Below are positions 43,716 to 51,316 of a stretch of 64,000 bases of DNA, piece after piece. The translations under genes were made by a program, and so were the position numbers. Source of the DNA: CAYGAW01 sp964347945 (GTDB lineage Bacteria > Chloroflexota > Anaerolineae > UBA7937 > B3-Chlor); assembly GCA_964347945.1 (NCBI GenBank), contig CAYGAW010000186.1, positions 1 through 64,000 on the forward strand, written 5' to 3'. The notes below the pieces were generated by a model. That model saw nothing but the letters and a program-made list of their open reading frames with translations, was not told the DNA's origin and searched no databases. How positions within the stretch are numbered: position 1 is the first letter of the stretch; the number at the start of each line of letters is the position of its first letter.

Positions 43716-45661
43716 GAACCTGGACCAAAATCCTGATAGTTGGCCTCCTCTTGATTCTGCCCATCGTCGGGCGGTGGGCGTGGTTCCATCGAGGATGGTA
43801 CACTCCACCGCTCATCCCTCAGATCGACGAGACCCAGTTAGAGGTCCCGCTGCCTGAGTATCAGCCCGTCTCGGAAGAGGTGGGGGAGCGGATTGGCCGG
43901 GTGGTCATCGACCTTGCGCACGACAACAACCTGGAGGTTGACGACCTCACCCCGCTACGCGATCGCTTGGCCGCTCGCGGTGCGGCCGCCGAGACCTACG
44001 ACGGGTTCACCTCCTCCCTGGAATCCCAGTTGCGCGGTGCCATCGCCCTCATAGTAGTCGCGCCCACCTTCAGCTACGCGGGGTATGAGATTGAGTCCAT
44101 CCTGGATTTCGTAGAGGATGGAGGGCGGGTGCTCCTGGTGGCCGATCCCACGCGCCCCGTTCCTCTCGAGGAAGAGGAGGACATCCTGGATCTGGGCGAC
44201 GTCCTCTTCCCGGAGAGCGCAATCCCTGCCATCAACAGCTTGGCCAACCCGCTGAGTGTGGTCTATTTCAACGATTATCTCTACAACCTGGTGGACAACC
44301 AGGGCAACTATCGCAACGTCAAACTGACCACCTTCAGCGATGACCATCCCCTTACCGACGGCCTGGACACAGTGGTCTTCTTCGCCGCCCACTCGCTGCG
44401 CACCAACGGCCTATCTCTGATCAGCGGCGACGAGAACACCCTGTCCCCGCTGCGTACGGGCGAGACAGGCCTGACCGCCGCCGCCCTGGCTGCTGACGAG
44501 AAGGTACTGGCCTTGGGCGACCTCACGGCGCTGACCGCACCTTGTCACGGTGTTGAAGACAACGATCAGTTCCTGAGCAACATAGCTGACTGGCTGGTCG
44601 CTGCCGAGCGGGTGTGGGAACTGAGGGACTTCCCCTACCTCTTCCAGCGGCCGGTGGATCTGGTGCAGGTGTCAGGGGAGTATGTCGATCCTCGTCTCAT
44701 CTCCGGGGTGGAGGTGCTGGGGGAGGTTCTCTCCCAGGCCGATCTCACTCTAAACCTGCGCGACTCCGCCGATCCCGATAACGATGCCCTGTTGGTCGGG
44801 ACCTTCGAAAACCTGGAGTTGGTCGAGGATTACCTGGACGATGCTGGGGTAACCATCACCGTGGTCGCGGAAGAGGAGCAGGAAGCCGCCACGACGACGG
44901 AGGAGGGGGAGGAGGAACTCGAGGACAAGATAGAGGTCGAGGGACTGGGCACCGTCCCCATTGAAGGGAGTACGCTCTTTGTGGTTGACCGGAGTGTCGA
45001 CCGCGTGGTGGTCATCGCCCTGGGCGAGGACGGAGACGCCGCCGTCGCGGCTCTCGAGCGCCTCGCATATGGCGATTTCTCAGGCTGTGTGGATAGGGAC
45101 GACGTCACCGTCTGCTCCACCGGTGAAGTGGAGGAAGGAGTAGGGCTGGATGAGGAGCGCGAGGGGCCCGAAGAGCAGGAAGAGGCACCCGAGGAAGTCG
45201 AGGAGGAGGAGTCGCCCCGCATAGGCTCCGTCTTAGAGTCGGAGTTGGCGCTGGCGGAGGGTGTGCCGTGGTTGACGGAGTTGGCCGAAGAGGACTACGA
45301 TGCTACCTCCCAGGCGGGTGAGACTTATACGTATACCGTCACGCTGGGCGAGTCACGCGACGTGATCTGGATGTACGGGTGGTGCACAACCACCGAGGAA
45401 CTGTTGAGGCAGAACTGGCAGAACATTACTCTGGCCTTCACTGTGAACGGCGAAGACGTCCGCCTCGACAGATTCGCCATGTTGGAGAGTGGCTTCGAAG
45501 ACCAGCACTGCCGCCTCTACTACGCGCTGGTCACCGACTGGCCGCAGGGTGAACACGAGCTCATCACCGAGGTCACCTTCGAGACGGAGCTGGACGACGG
45601 CACTGATACCTACCCCGCGGGTACTCACTGGTACAAACACATCGTGTCGGTTGGTGGATAG
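43712..45661 (+). CDS. Large anchored extracytoplasmic protein, DUF4350-like
   Basis: A 649-residue protein with an N-terminal membrane helix (about 7-22) and a long extracytoplasmic part. Residues 60-280 (VVIDLAHDNNLEVDDL, ILDFVEDGGRVLLVADPTR, DDHPLTDGL, ALGDLTALT) resemble the DUF4350/GATase-like fold used in some gliding and cell-surface proteins. Three highly acidic Glu-rich linkers separate the later domains. A C-terminal beta-rich domain (about 545-649) has paired Cys. It is coupled with the S49 peptidase gene, which may process it or act with it. The function is not established. Confidence 0.65.
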   Translation: MRTWTKILIVGLLLILPIVGRWAWFHRGWYTPPLIPQIDETQLEVPLPEYQPVSEEVGERIGRVVIDLAHDNNLEVDDLTPLRDRLAARGAAAETYDGFTSSLESQLRGAIALIVVAPTFSYAGYEIESILDFVEDGGRVLLVADPTRPVPLEEEEDILDLGDVLFPESAIPAINSLANPLSVVYFNDYLYNLVDNQGNYRNVKLTTFSDDHPLTDGLDTVVFFAAHSLRTNGLSLISGDENTLSPLRTGETGLTAAALAADEKVLALGDLTALTAPCHGVEDNDQFLSNIADWLVAAERVWELRDFPYLFQRPVDLVQVSGEYVDPRLISGVEVLGEVLSQADLTLNLRDSADPDNDALLVGTFENLELVEDYLDDAGVTITVVAEEEQEAATTTEEGEEELEDKIEVEGLGTVPIEGSTLFVVDRSVDRVVVIALGEDGDAAVAALERLAYGDFSGCVDRDDVTVCSTGEVEEGVGLDEEREGPEEQEEAPEEVEEEESPRIGSVLESELALAEGVPWLTELAEEDYDATSQAGETYTYTVTLGESRDVIWMYGWCTTTEELLRQNWQNITLAFTVNGEDVRLDRFAMLESGFEDQHCRLYYALVTDWPQGEHELITEVTFETELDDGTDTYPAGTHWYKHIVSVGG

Positions 45662-45852
45662 ATAGCACGGAAGACACCGTTCGGCCAGTCATGCTGCGGG
45701 GGATGTGGAAGCCCCGTCACGGCCGCCGAACGATTGGTCGGTGGCGCGGCGACATCCCAACGCGCCAACCTGTTGTGAGTGTGTTTGATTCTTCATATGC
45801 GCTAGTCATAGGAAGCAGGGGGAAGCATCTTTGAGTGGTAGCTTGTGGAGTG

Positions 45853-45884
45853 AGGCTCGTCTTGGCTATCGAGGCGGGCCTTTT
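45853..45884 (+). terminator. Terminator after the S49/DUF4350 pair
   Basis: AGGCTCGTCT (45853-45862) pairs with AGGCGGGCCT (45872-45881), including G-U pairs, followed by TTTTG. It lies about 190 bases after the stop codon. Confidence 0.6.
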
Positions 45885-45961
45885 GTCGTGCCATGGGCCG
45901 TTCCTGGACAGAGGCAGCCACACCGCCTGTAGGCGCAAGATGATATTGGGAGTGACCGAGC

Positions 45962-46978
45962 ATGATTGTAGTCACGGGTGGCACAGGACACATCGGGAAC
46001 GTCTTGCTCCGCGAATTGCTGTGCAGGAGTCAGACCGTGCGAGCGGTTGTGCCCTCCTGGGAGGACAGGACACCCCTCGACGGGCTTGAGGTCGAGATCG
46101 TCGACGGCGATGTCCGCGATATTGATTCCATCAGGGCGGCCTTCCAAGGGAGCGATTTGGTCTACCACTTGGCCGGGATTGTGGCTATCAGTGGAGGAAA
46201 GAAGGAACTGCTCCACCAGGTCAACGTGGAGGGAACGCGGAACGCGGTGCAGGCGTGTCTGGACACTTGCGTGCGGCGGCTGGTCTACACCAGCTCCATA
46301 CATGCCATCATCGAACCGCCCCCGGGCACCATCATCGACGAAAGTCTTCCCTTCGACCCCGAAAGGACGATTGGCGACTATGCCCGCTCGAAGTCCCTGG
46401 CCACTCTGGAGGTGCTCAAAGGGGTGGAGGCTGGTCTGGATGCGGTAGTCGTGTGCCCCACCGGTGTGATAGGGCCGCATGATTACACGCCCTCAGAGAT
46501 GGGGCAACTGATGATCCTGGTTGCCGAGGGGAAGCTGCCAGCCTACATCGACGGGGCCTATGATTTCGTCGATGTGCGCGATGTGGCGCAGGGCTTGATC
46601 CTCGCTGCCGAGCGAGGACGCACAGGAGAGGCCTACATCCTTTCGGGCGAGCGGATCACTGTGCGCGACCTACTGTCCTTGATAGAAGACGCCACCGGAG
46701 GCAAGGCCCCCTCACTCAAGGTGCCCTTCGCCCTCGCTCGTGTGGGCGCGAAGTTCACCCCGCTCTACTACCGTCTGGCGAAGAGTAAGCCCCTGTTCAC
46801 GGAATACTCGGTGCACGTGTTAGCCGGCGATTGTTTCACCACCTGCGAGAAGGCCTGCGACGAATTGGGGTACTCGCCCCGCTCTCTGAGCGAATCCGTT
46901 CGCGACACCGTCCGCTGGTTTGAGGAACAGGGCAAGCTCCAGATGCACTCCAGCCCCGCAGCGAAGCAGCGGCCGTAG
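45962..46978 (+). CDS. NAD-dependent epimerase/dehydratase (extended SDR)
   Basis: A 338-residue Rossmann-fold enzyme. Nucleotide motif GGTGHIG (6-12), VDGDVRD (48-53), YHLAG, TSS near 110-112 and the catalytic YARSK (Y140, K144). It resembles dihydroflavonol-4-reductase-like or 3-beta-hydroxysteroid-like members that act on sugars, terpenoids or flavonoids; the substrate cannot be told. The ATG follows GGAG. It stands alone between two intergenic regions. Confidence 0.9.
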   Translation: MIVVTGGTGHIGNVLLRELLCRSQTVRAVVPSWEDRTPLDGLEVEIVDGDVRDIDSIRAAFQGSDLVYHLAGIVAISGGKKELLHQVNVEGTRNAVQACLDTCVRRLVYTSSIHAIIEPPPGTIIDESLPFDPERTIGDYARSKSLATLEVLKGVEAGLDAVVVCPTGVIGPHDYTPSEMGQLMILVAEGKLPAYIDGAYDFVDVRDVAQGLILAAERGRTGEAYILSGERITVRDLLSLIEDATGGKAPSLKVPFALARVGAKFTPLYYRLAKSKPLFTEYSVHVLAGDCFTTCEKACDELGYSPRSLSESVRDTVRWFEEQGKLQMHSSPAAKQRP

Positions 46979-47228
46979 CCCGGGCGCAAGGCCGCCGACG
47001 CATAGCGCTTTCCCTCTTGTAGAAGCATCCAGTCTTACTCGGCTCCTGCGATGTCCTCGTCTCCACGACAGTGTGGATAGACCGCGGTGGCTTGGAGATC
47101 TCCGTAAACTAGACAAGACGAGATGTCTGAAGCATGTTGCGGAACTGGCTTCAGCTGATCTCCCCGTTCGTAGCACAGGAGTCCACTCCTGCGCGACTCT
47201 GCTCCGAGCACAGCGTTCTTTGCTACAC

Positions 47229-47257
47229 TTGACAAGCGAGACACATTGTCATATACT
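47229..47257 (+). promoter_or_regulatory. Strong promoter of the cold-shock gene
   Basis: TTGACA (47229-47234), 17 bases, TATACT (47252-47257). It leaves a leader of about 170 bases, similar in length to known cspA leaders. Confidence 0.75.
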
Positions 47258-47434
47258 TATTGCCGAAGGTACACATCGACTGGGCCTGTCGCAGGAGGAA
47301 GAGGCTCGTCCGTAGCTGTTTTCTTGCCCTGGACTGCGCGGCGTCGTGTGAGTGCTGAATCCGTATAGAAGTGGGAGCTTCTTTCGGCACAGCCGCACCT
47401 TCAATCAATCCATACAGAGGAGAGTTGAACAGCT

Positions 47435-47680
47435 ATGGAAGAGGAAAGAGTCACAGGGACCGTCAAGTGGTTCAGTGAGCGCAAGGGCTACGGCTTCATC
47501 GCCCGCGAGGAGGGGAAGGACGTTTTCGTCCACTTCTCGGGCATCCGCGCTGGCGGGCCCCGTTCCCTCAACGAGGGCGACAAGGTGGAGTTCTCCATCG
47601 AGTCTGACCAGCGCGGGCCCAGGGCCGTCGATCTGGTAGTGACCGAATCGGCTCCGCGCGAGAGCTACGGCCGTTACTAG
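47435..47680 (+). CDS. Cold-shock domain protein
   Basis: An 81-residue single-domain nucleic-acid binding protein. [15 protein letters not shown] holds RNP1 and DVFVHF holds RNP2; the rest follows the OB-fold pattern, with a slightly longer tail ([11 protein letters not shown]). It acts as an RNA chaperone or transcription antiterminator. A long untranslated leader from the promoter at 47229 suggests post-transcriptional, possibly temperature-dependent control. A strong terminator follows. Confidence 0.96.
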   Translation: MEEERVTGTVKWFSERKGYGFIAREEGKDVFVHFSGIRAGGPRSLNEGDKVEFSIESDQRGPRAVDLVVTESAPRESYGRY

Positions 47681-47709
47681 GCGCAACACAACTGAGCGCG
47701 ATCCCGAGA

Positions 47710-47746
47710 GGGCCTCAGAGTGAAATAAGCACTCTGAGGCCCTTTT
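47710..47746 (+). terminator. Terminator of the cold-shock gene
   Basis: GGGCCTCAGAGTG and CACTCTGAGGCCC form a perfect 13-bp stem with a seven-base loop, followed by TTTT. Confidence 0.95.
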
Positions 47747-48059
47747 CCTGTGGACGCATCCTGCGCCGCGTCCCAGGCAGGGGAATGATGCTCTCAGGCC
47801 CCTGATCTTGTGGCCAGATTCATTCTGAGCTGCGCCCTGTGCCCCAGATATGTCGCCGTGCTGTGGATTCTCTTGTGGTACCGCAGGGACCATCTGACTT
47901 CAGCGCAGGACTGCCTCCCCCTGGGACAAGCGAGGGCTGACCAGCTCGGGCACTTCTTGACAAGCAGCATCCTTGTCACTTTATTCAGTCAATACACCCA
48001 GAACACGGATGATGCGACGATGAATCGAGTCCGTTGCTAGGGCCCGGGTGACGGGCACA

Positions 48060-48332
48060 ATGGCTGGCGCAAGGCTGAAGTACGTCGTCGGGGGAGGCGT
48101 CATCCTGGTGGTCCTAGGGTGGCTCATCTTCAGCAATATCCAGGGCCCGCCCGCTCCTTGTCTGACCGTGGAGGAGTTGTTATTTCGAGGACCGTTGGAT
48201 CGCATGGTGAGAGTCTCCGTGTCACACATGACCTCCTTCATCAACGCAGGCCTTCGATCTGAACTAGTCAACTGGCAACCAGGCATACAAAAAGCCGAAG
48301 AAGGGCGTGGGCCCTCGTTTGGCGCAGCCTGA
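48060..48332 (+). pseudogene. Truncated CcmE-like heme chaperone fragment
   Basis: The first 50 residues, one membrane helix (YVVGGGVILVVLGWLIFSNIQG read as anchor) followed by LTVEELLFRGP and VRVS, match the N-terminus of CcmE, which transfers heme during c-type cytochrome maturation. After that the frame departs: the beta-barrel with its heme-binding His is missing, and the last 35 residues have no resemblance. It is probably a decayed copy. A working CcmE should exist elsewhere, because several cytochromes c lie nearby. Weak TTGACA box at 47957. Confidence 0.5.
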
Positions 48333-49064
48333 TGAGATATCAGTGACAATTCCGCAGCAGGAGCAGCATCCTTTCTATGTGCGTAGAGACGAGGACCCTC
48401 TCCAGGTACACCCTTGGCCCTCCACCGCACGGTCCCATGTCATTGACGCATCTTTGCTCTGGCGAGTCCATATGCTCGTCGGGCTCAGCCTCTCTGAAAT
48501 AGCATGGTTCCTACGTCAAAATCTGGTCTTAGAGTGCTACTAGTTGGATCCAAATGTGCCGCGCGGCCTCCGACCCGCCTACCGATAGACCTGTCTTGAC
48601 GTGGTTCGAACGCACTAGTCCACAATCCTGCCCGATTCTACAACTTCCTCAGCGCGATCTCTAATGCGGCTCTCCCGCCATTCTCTGATGACCAAGAGTG
48701 CTACCCGAGAATAGTACCTTTGTCCACGACGAAGGGGCACTATGGACCATAGACGCGGGGGAGTCAGTTGCCTATAATGGTAGAGGCTGGTCTGCCTACG
48801 CAAACTGGTTTCGGAGCCGGGAAGTGGAACGCCGTTGGACACCCGCGAGGCTTGCGGCCGCGCCTGACGGCGTGAGTGGCGGACGCCTGTCACGTGACTG
48901 ACACTGTAGGCCCATGCTTCGGGGCCAGGTAGGGCCGGTCAACATCGTTGAGAATCTGATGTCTCTTTGCGGGTGAGCGCAAGGAACGAGTTCGACCAGC
49001 TGGGAGGGAGGTGCTGAGTGCAGGAAGGACTTGTCGCCAAGCTCTCAGAAAGGAGGATTCGCGT
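48333..49064. other. Long intergenic region before the cytochrome genes
   Basis: About 730 bases with no gene, RNA or repeat I can support. A TATAAT near 48772 has no good -35. The right end holds the ribosome binding sites for the mini-cistron and the cytochrome gene. Confidence 0.4.
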
Positions 49065-49091
49065 ATGCCTAAGGAGGTGATACGAATATGA
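49065..49091 (+). CDS. Eight-residue mini-cistron ahead of the cytochrome gene
   Basis: AAAGGAGG precedes ATG 49065, which opens the peptide MPKEVIRI. Its stop TGA overlaps the start ATG of the cytochrome gene (ATATGA), and the cytochrome's own site AGGAGGTGAT lies inside it. This layout would couple translation of the cytochrome to that of the mini-cistron. It could be chance. Confidence 0.35.
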   Translation: MPKEVIRI

Positions 49092-50929
49092 GTCAATGTA
49101 TCCCGAAGCGATGGAGAGTGCCGCTTGTGGGTGGCGCGCTGGTTGCGCTTGCCCTTCTCATTGGCGCGTGCGGCGCCCCAGCGCCGGAGCCCACCGCTGC
49201 ACCCACGGGTGTCGCCACTGAGGCACCAGCCCCCACGGAGGCACCGACCGAGGCGCCGCCAGAGAATAATCCACCCGTTGTGCGGATAGAACTCCACAAC
49301 GAGATGGAGGGGGTGGTCGACGAGGAAGGCGAACCCATTAGGGCCAGCGGTCTATCAAACGTTGGAGTGGGTACTTATGTCTTTCTCGAGGATGTGGCTT
49401 ACGACCCCGACGAGGGCGACACGGTGACCACTGAGTGGGAGTTCACCCCAGCGGATGGCTCCTCGGCCGAACTGACCGAGGGCGAGTCCGCGTACTTCTT
49501 CGCCGACGTGGAAGGCAAGTACGACATCAAGCTCGTGGCGACAGATAGGAACGGCGCTTCTAGCGAGGCGGCCCTCACCGTCAATGCTGCGACCTACGTG
49601 GGTCTGGAGACCTGCGCCATGTGTCACGCTGACCAGGCTGAGGCGCAAGCGGAGACTGGCCACGCCCACATCTTCGCCGATGGAATCGACGGGATTGTCA
49701 GCGACCACTATGGAGAACGTTGCCTGGGGTGCCACACTGTCGGCCCGTGGGAAGGCGAGAACGGGGCCTTCGACGACGTGTGGGCGCAGACGGACTGGAC
49801 TTTCCCTGAGACTTTGCAGGAGGGGAATTGGGACGCGTTGCAGGCGGACTATCCCGAGTTGGCGAATCTCGGCAATATCCAGTGCGAGAACTGCCATGGC
49901 CCGGGCAGCGCCCACATGGGCGACCCGGCGGGCATCGCCACGAGCCTTTCCGCGGAAACCTGTGGGTACTGCCACGATGCGCCAACCCACCACGTCAAGA
50001 ACATGCAATGGGAACTCTCGGGCCATTCCGAGGAAGAGGCTCGTGCTTTCACCTATCCCATCGGCGAAGGTCGCGAGGGGTGCCAGCCGTGCCACTCTGG
50101 TGAGGCCTTCGTTGACATCGCAAATGGGATGGAGGAATTCCGCATGGGCTTTCAGACCGTTGCCTGCGCAGTATGTCACGATCCTCACAGCGCGGAGAAC
50201 GAGGCCCAGTTGCGGATCTACGACACTGTCACACTACCCGATGGTACAGACGTTACGGACGCCGGTGCGTCGGCCACCTGCATGACGTGCCACAACGGTC
50301 GCAGAACTGCCGAAGAGGTCGAGGAAGACGACCCCAGCTGGCCGCACCACAGCACCGCGGCGGAGATGATCGCTGGCGTGGGTGGCTACACCTACGGAGA
50401 CGAGATCGAGAACTCGCCTCACCAAGCCGTCGGGCTCGTTTGCGTGGAGTGCCACATGGCGGAGACGCCGGGAATGGACGATGCGGGCACCCCTGACGAC
50501 AGTGAGGACGACACTCCTCTGCCGGGTCACAACGAGATCGGCGAGCATACGTTCACCATGACCAGCGCGGACGGCGTGGAGTTGGTGAGTGCGTGCTCCG
50601 AGTGCCATGGTGAGATCGAGAGCTTCAACCGCGAAGCCGATGGCGACTACGACGGAGATGGCACCGTCGAGGGCATCCGAGACGAGGTACAAGGCCTGCT
50701 GGATCTACTCCTTCAGGCGATCCAGGATGACGGCCCTGTGTGGTTAGGCCACCACCCGTATTGGGAAGAGGTGACCACGCAGGAGCAGAAGGCGGCCATC
50801 TACAACTATATGTTCGTGGCTCACGAGGGCAGTGAGGGCATTCACAACACAGCTCGTGCGGTTATGTTGCTGCAGACTTCCTACCGGCAACTCACTGGGG
50901 AGGACGTGCCCGGGGCGGATCTCTACTAG
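49088..50929 (+). CDS. Nine-heme c-type cytochrome lipoprotein
   Basis: A 613-residue exported electron carrier. The signal peptide ends in a lipobox (LIGAC), then a Pro/Thr/Ala stalk and an Ig/PKD-like domain (about 70-185, with YDPDEGDTVTTEWEF and YDIKLVATD). Nine CxxCH motifs follow: CAMCH, CLGCH, CENCH, CGYCH, CQPCH, CAVCH, CMTCH, CVECH and CSECH. The first part of the heme region resembles cytochrome c554-like folds. It is likely anchored outside the membrane and passes electrons to or from the molybdopterin enzyme encoded next, or to extracellular acceptors. Perfect ribosome binding site AGGAGGTGAT. Confidence 0.9.
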   Translation: MSQCIPKRWRVPLVGGALVALALLIGACGAPAPEPTAAPTGVATEAPAPTEAPTEAPPENNPPVVRIELHNEMEGVVDEEGEPIRASGLSNVGVGTYVFLEDVAYDPDEGDTVTTEWEFTPADGSSAELTEGESAYFFADVEGKYDIKLVATDRNGASSEAALTVNAATYVGLETCAMCHADQAEAQAETGHAHIFADGIDGIVSDHYGERCLGCHTVGPWEGENGAFDDVWAQTDWTFPETLQEGNWDALQADYPELANLGNIQCENCHGPGSAHMGDPAGIATSLSAETCGYCHDAPTHHVKNMQWELSGHSEEEARAFTYPIGEGREGCQPCHSGEAFVDIANGMEEFRMGFQTVACAVCHDPHSAENEAQLRIYDTVTLPDGTDVTDAGASATCMTCHNGRRTAEEVEEDDPSWPHHSTAAEMIAGVGGYTYGDEIENSPHQAVGLVCVECHMAETPGMDDAGTPDDSEDDTPLPGHNEIGEHTFTMTSADGVELVSACSECHGEIESFNREADGDYDGDGTVEGIRDEVQGLLDLLLQAIQDDGPVWLGHHPYWEEVTTQEQKAAIYNYMFVAHEGSEGIHNTARAVMLLQTSYRQLTGEDVPGADLY

Positions 50930-51000
50930 ATCCTTTCGTTGGGCTCAGAGGTAGTTCCGCTTCAGCGGCCGTCACCAATAGAGCCAAGTGACGCCTACCA

Positions 51001-51030
51001 GCGCGCCGAGATCGGGAGGTCTCGGCGCGC
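51001..51030. terminator. Hairpin after the nine-heme cytochrome gene
   Basis: GCGCGCCGAGA and TCTCGGCGCGC form a perfect 11-bp stem with an eight-base loop, 70 bases after the stop codon. No U-tract follows, so it may stabilise the mRNA end or slow polymerase. Confidence 0.45.
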
Positions 51031-51226
51031 AAACCTGCATGCACACTTCTGGAGGCGGTGCTCACAGTTCCTCCCCTTCGACTGCGAACAGCTTGCGTAC
51101 CACATGGTCAAGGGAGGGCACGCAGCCCTGCCTGTAGCGCGGCAGCAACAGCGACAAGAAAAGCCGTTGGCGTAGTCTTTCGCCGGTGCAGCATGCAGAA
51201 GGAGCCTGGGAGAGCAATCTCTCTTT

Positions 51227-51268
51227 GTTGGGGCGCAAGGTGCGCTCAATCCTGAGCTGCGCCCCAAC
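51227..51268. repeat. Inverted repeat upstream of the molybdopterin enzyme gene
   Basis: GTTGGGGCGCA and TGCGCCCCAAC, 11 bp perfect, 20 bases apart, ending 48 bases before the ATG at 51317. It could be an operator or leader hairpin; no T-tract. Confidence 0.4.
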
Positions 51269-51316
51269 AGGGGTATGATCACACGGAAGTATGTAAACCG
51301 GGACGGAGAACCACCT

